Origin: Calditrichaceae bacterium
GTDB taxonomy: Bacteria; Calditrichota; Calditrichia; RBG-13-44-9; J075
Length of the DNA stretch: 64,000 nucleotides
Reading direction: 5' to 3'
Assembly (NCBI GenBank): GCA_013360445.1
Contig: JABWBP010000028.1
Span: 28,117-92,116, forward strand
In this document: piece by piece, positions 17,608-25,993 of the stretch
Numbering within the stretch: position 1 is the first letter of the stretch
Layout: each line of letters starts with the position of its first letter
Notes under the pieces: model-generated
Databases searched by the model: none
What the model was told of the DNA's origin: nothing
What the model saw: the letters and a program-made list of their open reading frames with translations, nothing else
Translations under genes and position numbers: made by a program

Positions 17608-18066
17608 CCTGCCGTTCCTGCGAAAGGAGACGGCAAAATCCAGGTTCTGAACACGAAGGCACCAGGTTCCGGGGCATTTTGCATGCCTCTCTTGGTGCTT
17701 TTATGTTTTGGGCGGCGTGAAACGTTAGTTCTTTAAAGCTGCCTGCCCGGATTCCCAGAATCCCGCCGATGCTCCCGGTCCAGAAATTTTTAAATGCTCT
17801 CCATTTGCGAAAAATCACATTTAGAATCAATTTTTCTGTAAACCTTGCTGTCAGCAGTATAAACGAATCTTCTCCCGATACCTTGCTTTGGGGGCTTTGG
17901 GAGAAGATTCGGAGAATCATTTAATCCTACAAACAAATGATCGTGATTATCATTAATTAGAATCCGATTGGCATTAGGCTGTGGCGGGAATAATATTTTT
18001 CCCGAAATCCGATTGCTATGGACGGTTTTTGCTTTCCAACTACTAATCTTAACAGGAGCGCTGGAT
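17608..18066. repeat. 459-base gap with hairpins and short repeats
   Basis: No gene was found. It contains an ACACGAAGGCACC / TTGGTGCTTT inverted pair (17652-17703), and a 13-bp perfect stem CGAATCTTCTCCC (17864-17876) / GGGAGAAGATTCG (17899-17911). The 10-bp direct repeat AATCCGATTG at 17961-17970 and 18006-18015 brackets a small CGGGAA/TTCCCG hairpin. Confidence 0.6.
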
Positions 18067-18927
18067 ATGATTACTATCGAAATGCTTTCCGATATGTGCT
18101 GCCCGGTTTGTCGCCGCGGGGAGTTGAAAGTAGATATTACCAGGCAGGAAAATGGCAAGATTATCGAAGGCGAGTTAGTTTGCAGCCTGGAGGGAGAGAG
18201 TTACCCGGTTCGCGCCGGGGTGGCTAATTTTATTCCCCCGGCTTTGCTGAGCGACGCGCAATGGCAAATGTGGCAGGACCATTTGCGCGGTTTCCAGGAG
18301 CGCCGGGAAGAGCGCATCCGGGAACCGCAGCGGCAAGTTCATTCTTTCGGAAAGAAATCCCGCTCAAAACATGCAAAAAGTAAATTTGCGGAATTCGCGG
18401 GTATCCGGGAAGGCAAAGTATTGGACCTGGGATGCGGCCCCGGGAAATTCCGGTTTCACTTGAAGGAAAATGTTGAATACTATGGCATCGATCCCCTTCC
18501 TTTGCCGGAGGCGGCGGAGTTTCCGTTCGTCAGCGCTCTATCGGAGTACATTCCCTTTAAAGACGGCACTTTCTCGCACCTGGTGGTGATCGACGCGATG
18601 GATCATTTTAAAGACCTGGATGCGTTTTTCAAAGAAGCGCTGCGGATTCTTAAGCCCTCCGGCAAATTTCATTTGATCCAGGTTATCCATGACGTGAAAG
18701 GGCCGGTTTCGGCGGTCAAAGTGTTTACCCATTGGGTGAAGGACTCCCTGGAAGATCGCGCTACCAAGATCAAGAATCCCGAGGCCCCCAAACATATCAC
18801 CGAATTCACCAGCGCGTCGCTGCGCGAATTCGTGAACCGCTATTTTACTATCGACGCGGCGCGCAGTTACAACGAAAAATGGTACAGCCCGACCAAGTTA
18901 TTCCTGAGCATGTCCCCCCGGCGGTGA
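18067..18927 (+). CDS. SAM-dependent methyltransferase with Trm112-like zinc segment
   Basis: A 286-residue cytosolic class I methyltransferase. Residues 9-55 resemble the Trm112p-like zinc segment (CCPVCRRGELKVD, VCSLEGESYPVRAGVANFIPP), though only one CxxC pair is clear. Motif I is VLDLGCGPGKFRF and the later IPFKDGTFSHLVVIDAMDHF and ILKPSGKFHLI complete a methyltransferase 11 fold. The substrate is unknown; related proteins modify quinones, lipids or sugars. ATG at 18067 has CAGGAG nine bases upstream; a longer frame from 17968 has no binding site. Confidence 0.8.
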   Translation: MITIEMLSDMCCPVCRRGELKVDITRQENGKIIEGELVCSLEGESYPVRAGVANFIPPALLSDAQWQMWQDHLRGFQERREERIREPQRQVHSFGKKSRSKHAKSKFAEFAGIREGKVLDLGCGPGKFRFHLKENVEYYGIDPLPLPEAAEFPFVSALSEYIPFKDGTFSHLVVIDAMDHFKDLDAFFKEALRILKPSGKFHLIQVIHDVKGPVSAVKVFTHWVKDSLEDRATKIKNPEAPKHITEFTSASLREFVNRYFTIDAARSYNEKWYSPTKLFLSMSPRR

Positions 18928-19180
18928 ATGGGCGTTAGTTCTGCACTCTTTGATGGTGAATGAAAAGGTTTTTCAGCAAACCGCCGGAAACAATCCGCCA
19001 GGAGGGGCTATCACGCCCGGATTTGAATACCGATCTGGTTTTGCCTGCCCCTGCCTCCTGCCCCTGCTTTTTTCCAATTGCGTACACCCCTGCGAAACGT
19101 TACTTTTGGGTGCTTTTTTTACGTAATGGGAAGGGTATTGCGAGAGAATTCTTTTTCCCAAGGGGCTTACGCGGAGGATA

Positions 19181-19684
19181 ATGTCTGGCATGAAGCGGCT
19201 TTACCTGGTTCGCCACGCGAAATCCAGTTGGAAAAATCCGGATCTGAGCGATTTTGACCGTCCCCTCAACAAACGCGGTAAGCGCGACGCTCCGCTGATG
19301 GGTGAATACCTGAAAAATAACCGGGAAGCGCCGGAGCTGATCATCTCCAGCCCGGCCAGGCGGGCGCTCAAAACCGCGAAAATCATTGCCAAAGAGATCG
19401 GGCTTTCTCCCAAGCGTATTCTTACCAACGAAACACTCTACCTGGCGGACGTTCCCACCCTGGTAACGATTATCCGGCAGATCGAAGATTCCCTGGATGC
19501 GGTGATGTTGTTCGGGCATAATCCCGGCCTGACCATGTTAGCCAACTACCTGACCGATCACCCCGTAGAAAATATCCCCACGTGCGGCGTTTTTTGTATT
19601 GAATTTGCGGCAAATTCCTGGAGAGAAATTTCCGCGGGCGGCGGATCGGTCGTCTTTTTCCATTATCCCAGGAAGAACCACTAA
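19181..19684 (+). CDS. sixA: Phosphohistidine phosphatase SixA family
   Basis: A 167-residue histidine phosphatase of the SixA branch, which in E. coli removes phosphate from histidine-phosphotransfer proteins. The catalytic RHAKSSW lies at the N terminus, followed by LNKRGKRDAP, SSPARRALKTA and FGHNPGLT. GGAGG precedes ATG at 19181 closely; ATG at 19190 (MKRLYLVRH) gives better spacing and is equally plausible. The upstream 253-base gap holds CCTGCCCCTGC-type repeats (19039-19070) and no gene. Confidence 0.85.
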   Translation: MSGMKRLYLVRHAKSSWKNPDLSDFDRPLNKRGKRDAPLMGEYLKNNREAPELIISSPARRALKTAKIIAKEIGLSPKRILTNETLYLADVPTLVTIIRQIEDSLDAVMLFGHNPGLTMLANYLTDHPVENIPTCGVFCIEFAANSWREISAGGGSVVFFHYPRKNH

Positions 19685-19740
19685 ATTGTCAGCGTTCCCC
19701 CGCGCTGCGCTTCCATTGTAAATTGCCGGGCCATAATCCG

Positions 19741-20469
19741 ATGAAATTCAAATTAGCGCACGAAGTCAAATTCTTTGAAACCGATCCCGCTCTCCGCCTG
19801 AAATTGGGATCGTTGGTAAAGCTGCTGCAGGAAGCGGCGATCTCTCACTCCGGCGCCGTGGGGCAGGGCGCCCGGAAGGTGCAGGAGACCGGGTTCGCCT
19901 GGGTGCTGCACAAGTTAGGCATCGACATTCTCCGCTGCCCGGAATACGGCGAGAGACTGGAGATCGTCACCTGGTCCACCGGCGTTAAGGGGCTTAAAGC
20001 GAGACGGGAATTCCGGGTTTCTTCCGGGAGCGAAACGGCCATCGCGGCCTCCAGCCTCTGGTTCTACATCGACGCGGCCCGGAAGCAGGTGGTGCGAATT
20101 CCCCCGGAAATCATCACCCCCTATGGAAGCGAATCGGAAACCGCTTTACAGCGCGACCTGGATAACTGGAAAGCGGACAGAGATTTTATCCCGGAAATGG
20201 AGGCGCTGATAACCACCCGCTTTTCCGACTACGATCCCCTCGAACACGTGAACAATTCGGTGTACTTCGACTACCTGGAAACCGCCATTTTCCGGCGCTT
20301 CAACCGCGCCGCACGGTTAAAGAGCGTGGATATGTTTTTCGCCAGGGAGATCCCCCGGGAGATTGAAACGATTTCTACCGGCTTCAAAACCGCGGGGGTA
20401 TCGAATTCTTTCAAAATATGGAATTCCGCACAGATTTATGCCTGCGGGGACTTTATACTGGATGGTTGA
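19741..20469 (+). CDS. Acyl-ACP thioesterase family (double hot-dog)
   Basis: A 242-residue protein of the FatA/acyl-ACP thioesterase family, releasing fatty acids from acyl carrier protein in the cytosol. It consists of two hot-dog repeats: the first carries FETDPALRLKLGSLVKLLQEAA, read in pieces at residues 9-30, and the second the catalytic-type DYDPLEHVNNSVYFDYLE region (about residues 162-179, with Asn and His). The ATG at 19741 has no clear binding site, so TTG at 19723 remains possible. It stands between sixA and the phosphofructokinase without an obvious operon partner. Confidence 0.82.
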   Translation: MKFKLAHEVKFFETDPALRLKLGSLVKLLQEAAISHSGAVGQGARKVQETGFAWVLHKLGIDILRCPEYGERLEIVTWSTGVKGLKARREFRVSSGSETAIAASSLWFYIDAARKQVVRIPPEIITPYGSESETALQRDLDNWKADRDFIPEMEALITTRFSDYDPLEHVNNSVYFDYLETAIFRRFNRAARLKSVDMFFAREIPREIETISTGFKTAGVSNSFKIWNSAQIYACGDFILDG

Positions 20470-20502
20470 GGAGGAGGCTGAAGCATGAAACGTAAAATAT
20501 AA

Positions 20503-20590
20503 GGCGTATTGCGTATTCCATTTTTGTTACGCAATACGCATTACGCAATACGAATTACGCAATACGAATTACGAAAGACGCATTACGCGC
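20503..20590. repeat. GCGTATTGCGTATT / ACGCAATACGCATTACG inverted word repeat
   Basis: Copies of the words ACGCAATACG and AATTACG (20527-20590) follow their complement GCGTATTGCGTATT (20504-20517). The block fills the gap just before the ribosome-binding site of the phosphofructokinase gene. A sister array is at 59821-59971. Confidence 0.65.
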
Positions 20591-20617
20591 TATCGTTACA
20601 CACGGAGGATTTTGAAA

Positions 20618-21817
20618 ATGAAGAAGATCAAGGGAACTATTGGAATTCTGACCGGCGGCGGGGACGTGCCGGGGCTTAATCCGGCCATTCGCGCGGTCAC
20701 TTTCCGCGCCCTGCGGGAAGGATACCAGGTGTTAGGCATTCGCCGCGGCTGGGCTGGTTTGGTGGACATGATCCGCGAAAAGGACGCCGACAACAGCGAG
20801 CACGTGCAGGTATTGACCGAGGATATCGTGGATCGCGCCGGGCGCACCGGGGGCACTTTTCTGCACACTTCCCGAACCCGCCCCAGCCATCTTCCGCACA
20901 GCATCGTGCCTTTCCACCTGCGGGAGAAATTCAGCCGGGAAATCAACGACGTCACCGAAGAGGTTTTGAAAAACCTGGAATTCTTAGGCATCAATTACCT
21001 GATTCCCATCGGCGGAGACGACACCCTGAGCTACGGTTACCGGCTGCACAAGGAGGGGGTTCCCGTGGTGGCCATCCCCAAAACTATGGATAACGATGTT
21101 CCCGGCACGGACTATTGCATCGGCTTCAGCACCTGCGTTACCCGCACCATCGAGCTGACCCACAAGCTGCGCACGACCGCGGGGTCGCACGAGCGTTTCC
21201 TGGTGATCGAAGTATTCGGGCGCTACGCCGGTTTCTCCGCCATGCTGCCCACCATTGCCGGGGCGGCGGACCGCTGCGTCATCCCGGAACACCCATTCGA
21301 TATTGAGCAGTTAGCCGCGCTTTTGGTGACCGACCGCCAGCGCCATCCCAGCAAATATGCCGTGGTGCTGGTCTCCGAGGGCGCCACGCTGCGGCACCAG
21401 CAGGAAATGTCTTTCGAAAGCGAGGAGCAAGACCAGTACGGCCACCGCAAGTTAGGCGGGATCGGCGACAAGGTGGCAAACCTGTTGAAAGATTTGTCTC
21501 CCAAGTACAATGACGGCCGGCGGGTCAATATCGTAAACCAGCGGTTAGGTTACTTGGTGCGCTGCGGCGATCCCGACGCCATTGACTCCATCGTGCCCAT
21601 GGCCTTCGGCAACTTAGCTTTAGATATGGTGCTCTCCAAAATATCCGGACGGCTGGTCAGCTTGCGCCAGGGCACTTACGACAGCGTGCCCATCGACGTG
21701 GTGGTAGGCCCCAAAAAGCTCATCGACGTGGATAAATACTACAACAAAGAGCGGTTGCGCCCGAAATACGAATCCTTCAACCGCCGGCCCCTGTTTATTA
21801 TGACCAGCGAAGTGTAG
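20618..21817 (+). CDS. 6-phosphofructokinase, probably pyrophosphate-dependent
   Basis: Glycolytic enzyme phosphorylating fructose 6-phosphate in the cytosol. The 399-residue product has LTGGGDVPGLNPAIRA (11-26), GGDDT (132-136) and PKTMDND (154-160). In this family Asp at the second position of GGD(D/G)T and Lys in PKT mark the pyrophosphate-dependent enzymes, while ATP users have Gly at both, so a reversible PPi-dependent reaction is inferred. ATG at 20618 follows ACGGAGGATTTTGAAA; TTG at 20612 is a less likely start. The gene is monocistronic, between two repeat-filled gaps. Confidence 0.9.
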   Translation: MKKIKGTIGILTGGGDVPGLNPAIRAVTFRALREGYQVLGIRRGWAGLVDMIREKDADNSEHVQVLTEDIVDRAGRTGGTFLHTSRTRPSHLPHSIVPFHLREKFSREINDVTEEVLKNLEFLGINYLIPIGGDDTLSYGYRLHKEGVPVVAIPKTMDNDVPGTDYCIGFSTCVTRTIELTHKLRTTAGSHERFLVIEVFGRYAGFSAMLPTIAGAADRCVIPEHPFDIEQLAALLVTDRQRHPSKYAVVLVSEGATLRHQQEMSFESEEQDQYGHRKLGGIGDKVANLLKDLSPKYNDGRRVNIVNQRLGYLVRCGDPDAIDSIVPMAFGNLALDMVLSKISGRLVSLRQGTYDSVPIDVVVGPKKLIDVDKYYNKERLRPKYESFNRRPLFIMTSEV

Positions 21818-21845
21818 ATTAACCGGGGCAGATAAAGCAATTCAG

Positions 21846-22013
21846 ATAGCTATTCAGCTATCAGCGGTCAGCCGTCAGCAAAAAACGTTCTTAGAGATAA
21901 TCGCTGCCATGGTCTTCACGCCTGGGCTTACGATTTTAGGTGTACCGCATCTTTCAAGCTGAAAGCTGAAGGCTGATCGCTGTAAGCTGAAAAGCCGAAG
22001 GCTGGACAGTTAC
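21846..22013. mobile_element. 168-bp inverted-repeat element, GTWACYRTYCRG family
   Basis: Left end ATAGCTATTCAG (21846) and right end CTGGACAGTTAC (22002-22013), whose complement is GTAACTGTCCAG, match the family terminus. Inside are CAGCTATCAGCGGTCAGCC words and their complement GCTGAAGGCTGATCGC. The flanks CAATTCAG (21838-21845) and CGGTTCAG (22014-22021) agree at six of eight positions, as expected for an old 8-bp target duplication. Confidence 0.6.
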
Positions 22014-22041
22014 CGGTTCAGGTTAATGCAGAAGGAATAAT

Positions 22042-23709
22042 ATGCAGCGAAAAATTCTTTTCGTGGGGCTTCTCTGTGCAGCCAGTTTTGCCCTGGGAGC
22101 TTTTTTTCAAGAGGATCAGAAGGCGCCGAATCCCCTGACCGAAGAGATGGTTGCCGGCGCGGAAAAATTGCTCGGCCTGGAGTTCAGCGACGCCGAGCGT
22201 GATTCCATGCTGGAAGGCTTAAAGGAACAGCTCGATAATTATCAGAATCTCCGCCAGGTCGGCCTGGATAATGGTGTTCCCCCGGCGATGCAGTTCAACC
22301 CCGTTCCCGCGGGCGCGAAGCTCCCCGCCGCCCGGAAACCCTTCAAAATGACCCCGCCGGGCAAAGTGGAAGCTCCCCAAAATCCCGAGGAGCTGGCGTT
22401 TTACTCCGTCGCCCAGTTGGGAACGCTGCTCAAATCCCGCAAAATCACTTCCGAGCAGCTCACCCGCCTCTACCTGGAGCGCCTCAAAACCTACGGCCCG
22501 CAATTGGAATGCGTGATCACCCTGACGGAGGATCTGGCGCTGCGCCAGGCCCGGAAAGCCGACGCGGAGATCGCCGCCGGAAAATACCGCGGCCCCCTGC
22601 ACGGCATTCCCTACGGGGCCAAAGATTTGCTGGCCGTCAAAGGTTACCCCACCACCTGGGGCGCCATGCCCTACAAAGGCCAGTTTATCGACGAGGATGC
22701 CGCGGTGATCAAACGCCTGGAAGCAGCCGGGGCGGTGCTGGCGGCCAAGCTGACTTTAGGCGCGCTGGCCTGGGGAGAGGTATGGTACGGGGGGATGACC
22801 CGCAATCCCTGGAATTTAGAGCAGGGTTCCAGCGGCTCTTCCGCCGGCTCGGCCGCGGCCACCTCCGCCGGTCTGGTGGCCTTTGCCATCGGCAGCGAGA
22901 CCTGGGGATCGATTGTTTCCCCTTCCACCCGCTGCGGGGTGAGCGGGCTGCGCCCCACTTACGGGCGGGTGAGCCGCAAGGGCGCGATGGCGCTCAGCTG
23001 GTCGATGGACAAGATCGGGCCGATCTGCCGCACCGTGGAGGATTGCGCCATTGTTTTCAACGCGATTTACGGGCCGGACGGGGAGGATCAAACCCTCTAC
23101 GACGCGCCTTTCAATTATGATTCCGGCATGGATATTCGCAAGTTGAAGATCGGCTACCTGAAGAGCGCCTTCGAGCAGGAGCGGGAGAACAAAGCCAATG
23201 ACGACGCGGCGCTGGAAGTGTTGAAATCCTTAGGCGTGGAATTGATCCCCATCGAGCTGCCGGATCTGCCGGTGACGGACATGGCCATCATTCTCAGCGC
23301 CGAGGCCGCCGCGGCATTCGATGATCTCACCCGCAGCAACCGCGACGACCTGCTGGTCAGGCAGATCAAGAACGCCTGGCCGAACGTGTTCCGCCATTCG
23401 CGCTTCATTCCCGCGGTGGAATACCTCAACGCCAACCGCTACCGCTGGCTGTTAGTGCAGGCCATGGATGAATTGATGGGGAAAGTGGACGTGTATGTCG
23501 CTCCCTCGTTCGGAACCAACTTGCTGCTGACCAATTTGACCGGGCATCCCTGCGTGGTGGCGCCGAACGGGTTCGATGAAAAAGGAGCGCCCACCAGCAT
23601 CAGCTTCACCGGGAAATTATTCGGCGAGGCGGAGGCGCTGGCGGTCGCCAAAAAATACCAGGACGCTACCGGTTTTCATTTACAGCATCCGAAACTGTTT
23701 TCCCAATAA
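22042..23709 (+). CDS. Exported amidase (amidase signature family)
   Basis: A 555-residue amidase. N-terminal signal LFVGLLCAASFALGAFFQ suggests export. The Ser-cisSer-Lys triad is visible: Lys in GAKDLLAVKG (about 194), cis-Ser in GSSGSSAGS (about 261-269) and the nucleophile in GSETWGSIVSPS (about 283-294), followed by CGVSGLRPTYGRVSRKGAM. Related to GatA-like and fatty-acid-amide hydrolases, but the periplasmic location excludes the tRNA amidotransferase role; a scavenging amide or peptide hydrolase is more likely. ATG at 22042 has AGAAGGAAT upstream. The hydrolase gene begins two bases after its stop. Confidence 0.88.
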   Translation: MQRKILFVGLLCAASFALGAFFQEDQKAPNPLTEEMVAGAEKLLGLEFSDAERDSMLEGLKEQLDNYQNLRQVGLDNGVPPAMQFNPVPAGAKLPAARKPFKMTPPGKVEAPQNPEELAFYSVAQLGTLLKSRKITSEQLTRLYLERLKTYGPQLECVITLTEDLALRQARKADAEIAAGKYRGPLHGIPYGAKDLLAVKGYPTTWGAMPYKGQFIDEDAAVIKRLEAAGAVLAAKLTLGALAWGEVWYGGMTRNPWNLEQGSSGSSAGSAAATSAGLVAFAIGSETWGSIVSPSTRCGVSGLRPTYGRVSRKGAMALSWSMDKIGPICRTVEDCAIVFNAIYGPDGEDQTLYDAPFNYDSGMDIRKLKIGYLKSAFEQERENKANDDAALEVLKSLGVELIPIELPDLPVTDMAIILSAEAAAAFDDLTRSNRDDLLVRQIKNAWPNVFRHSRFIPAVEYLNANRYRWLLVQAMDELMGKVDVYVAPSFGTNLLLTNLTGHPCVVAPNGFDEKGAPTSISFTGKLFGEAEALAVAKKYQDATGFHLQHPKLFSQ

Positions 23710-23710
23710 C

Positions 23711-24565
23711 ATGAAGCGCACCCGTTCCACCTCCCTGCGGCGCTGGGGGGTTTTCCTGGCGCTGCCGGTTTTATTATTCCTGGCGATGAACTGGCTGATC
23801 CGACAAATGGTTTACCCCGCCCCGCCGTTAGGAGTGCCCGCCGCTCCCCCGGGGTTAGAGGACGTGTATATTCCCTTTTCGGGAGAGGCGAAGGCGCACG
23901 GCTGGCTCTTCCACGCGCCCGCGGCCGCGGATTCCACCCCGGTAATGCTGTTTTTTCACGGCAACGGGGAGAACTTAGGCGCCCTGCGACTCTCGGGAAT
24001 TTTAGCGGATTTTCAGGAGCTAAGCGTCTCTTTTCTGGCGCTGGATTACCCCGGTTATGGGCGCAGCGGGGGAACGCCTTCGGAAGCGGCGCTGTTAGCG
24101 GCGGCGGATTCCGCTTTCATCTGGATCAAAGAAAATTTTGCGAATTCCCCTAAAATCATCTGCGGCTGGTCCCTGGGCGCGGCGGTGGCCATTCAGACCG
24201 CTGCAAAACACTCCCGGGAGCTTGCCGGGTTGATTGCGCTCAGTCCCTGGGCTTCCCTGCCGGAGGTGGCCGCGGTGCACTATCCCCGCTGGCTGGCCAA
24301 TTCCCTGCTGGATGAGAATTACAACTCCCTGGAAGCGGCTTCCCGGGTGCGCTGCCCGGCGCTGGTCATTCATGGGGAGCAAGACGCCATCATCCCGGCG
24401 GCGCAGGGAGAAAAAGTCGCCGCCAATATGGGCGGGGAGTTCCGCTGGGTGAAAGTTCCCCAGGCCGGGCATAATGATCTCTTCTCCCGGCAAGCGGTGT
24501 GGGAAGAGATTCGCAGTTTTCTGAAAGCGCTGCGGGAATCCGCTCCCTCCAAAACGCCGAAATAG
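23711..24565 (+). CDS. Membrane-anchored alpha/beta hydrolase
   Basis: A 284-residue serine hydrolase with one N-terminal membrane helix (FLALPVLLFLAMNWLI, 15-30) and the catalytic domain outside or at the membrane. Oxyanion motif FFHGNGENLG, nucleophile GWSLG (Ser154), acid in HGEQDAIIP and His in AGHNDLF are all present, as in BAAT/YqiK-like (DUF1749-type) hydrolases. It starts two bases after the amidase stop, so the two are co-transcribed. A joint role in amide or ester degradation is inference. Confidence 0.85.
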   Translation: MKRTRSTSLRRWGVFLALPVLLFLAMNWLIRQMVYPAPPLGVPAAPPGLEDVYIPFSGEAKAHGWLFHAPAAADSTPVMLFFHGNGENLGALRLSGILADFQELSVSFLALDYPGYGRSGGTPSEAALLAAADSAFIWIKENFANSPKIICGWSLGAAVAIQTAAKHSRELAGLIALSPWASLPEVAAVHYPRWLANSLLDENYNSLEAASRVRCPALVIHGEQDAIIPAAQGEKVAANMGGEFRWVKVPQAGHNDLFSRQAVWEEIRSFLKALRESAPSKTPK

Positions 24566-24851
24566 CACACGGATCACACTGATGACAGAGACTTGCACAG
24601 GTTTTATTTAACTGATGTTACGCGGGTTGAAAAAATTAACCACAGAGACACAGAAGGCACAGAGAAACTCAAACATTCAGTAAGTTTTAGAGCACTTTGA
24701 GAAATCCAAATTTGAAAATGTTGGTCAAAACCCTGTGATCTTTGTGCCTCTGTGTTAAAATGCGTAACATCAGTTATTTAACAAATTTTGGAGGAATCAG
24801 GTCAATTCATCCGTGAAAATCCGTCTCATCTGTGTCATCCGCGTTCCAATT
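24561..24851. repeat. CACACGGAT ... ATCCGCGTTCC inverted repeat split by an inserted element
   Basis: Left half CACACGGATCACACTGATG (24566-24584) and right half TCTGTGTCATCCGCGTTCCA (24829-24848) match the intact copy at 13085-13182. In this copy the middle is interrupted by the element at 24612-24773. A CTCTCAG-ended copy of the GTTTGA family follows (24853-24898). Confidence 0.7.
24612..24773. mobile_element. 162-bp MITE with 12-bp terminal repeats and 8-bp target duplication
   Basis: Termini CTGATGTTACGC (24612-24623) and GCGTAACATCAG (24762-24773) are perfect inverted repeats. TTATTTAA flanks it on both sides (24604-24611 and 24774-24781). The inside holds CCACAGAGACACAGAAGGC and its approximate complement CTTTGTGCCTCTGTGTT. 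There is no coding capacity. Confidence 0.8.
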
Positions 24852-24892
24852 GAGCGTTTGAGGGATACTGAAGCGAATTTTCAGACATTCTC

Positions 24893-25858
24893 TCAGATTG
24901 TCTCAGCGATGCGGGCTTCCCTCGCCGCGCTGTTCAGCAACTCCCGGATCTGCAACGGTTCTCCCCGGGCCGGGTCGCGCACTAACGAGTGGGCTTCGTG
25001 CGCGCATTTGGAGACGCACACGCCGCAGCCCATGCACCGCCCTTCATCCACCATCGCCACGCCCTCTTCCATCTTCAGCGCCCCGAACTGGCAATACTCG
25101 ATGCAAGTTTCGCAGCCCACGCAGCGCTCCGGGTCGATCCGGCTGACGTAGCCGGAAGACGCTAACATCGGGGTGCCGTTGCGCCAGGCCTGCATCGCCC
25201 CGCAGCAGCAGGCGCAGCAGTTGCAGATCGCGTAGAATCGCCCTAACATCGCGTCCTTGAAGAAGGCGTGGTGAACGTGGCCGCGCTCGTGTTCCGCACG
25301 GAGGATTTCCGCCGCTTCTCCCTGGGTAATCCAGCGGGAGCGGCGGGGATGGTGCTCGATGATAAAACTGGCGAAAGGTTCTCCGATGATCAAACAGACG
25401 TCTAAAGGTTTGCAGGGGCTGGGGCGGGAAGCGCGGCAGGGACATTCCAGGGCGACGATGTGACCGGGATTGCGCAGAATAATGTCGCGCGCCCGGGAGT
25501 AGGGGATCACCTGTTCCAGGTCTTTCAGGCTGACCTCGCGGTTGACCGCCACCAGCCGGCTGGCCTCTTCCAGGGGGATCACCTTGCCGTGATAACCCTC
25601 GGCAAATGCGCTCTTCCCGTTCTTTCCGGCATCTTCGCGCCGGGGCTCGAAAACTCTCGAAAAGAGATTCCACAACGGAAGGAAGAAACGTTTGAGGGGA
25701 TGCTCCCCAACGCCGACGCCGATGTAAAAATAGGGCCAGCGCGCGTAAATGTAACCGTGAATCCAATCGAAGAGGGAATAATGCGAAGTCTTCCGCGCTT
25801 CCTGTATAAAGGAGCGGGTGGAGGGTTTCCAGAAGAACAACCAGGGTCGTCGTTTCAT
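24893..25858 (-). CDS. 4Fe-4S dicluster ferredoxin-type protein
   Basis: A 321-residue iron-sulfur protein. Two C-terminal 4Fe-4S motifs are clear: CVGCETCIEYC (about residue 240) and CMGCGVCVSKC (about 275). Two further cysteine groups, CPCRASRPSPC near 140 and CNCCACCCG near 215, are unusual and may bind another cofactor. The N terminus has basic and aromatic patches (RRPWLFFWKP) but no clear signal peptide. An electron-transfer role is likely; the partner is unknown. ATG at 25858 has AAAGGAGCTGCCG upstream. The gene is solitary and diverges from yitT. Confidence 0.82.
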   Translation of the reverse strand: MKRRPWLFFWKPSTRSFIQEARKTSHYSLFDWIHGYIYARWPYFYIGVGVGEHPLKRFFLPLWNLFSRVFEPRREDAGKNGKSAFAEGYHGKVIPLEEASRLVAVNREVSLKDLEQVIPYSRARDIILRNPGHIVALECPCRASRPSPCKPLDVCLIIGEPFASFIIEHHPRRSRWITQGEAAEILRAEHERGHVHHAFFKDAMLGRFYAICNCCACCCGAMQAWRNGTPMLASSGYVSRIDPERCVGCETCIEYCQFGALKMEEGVAMVDEGRCMGCGVCVSKCAHEAHSLVRDPARGEPLQIRELLNSAAREARIAETI

Positions 25859-25993
25859 ATCGGCAGCTCCTTTGAATAATTTGAGTGCAGAAAATTAACC
25901 AGCGCGGGTTATGATAATCAATAGTTTGAATTTTTCCTTATATTCGTGGCCAAATGGGTAGCGTGAAATATTGATGCGAAAGGGAAAAATGCG

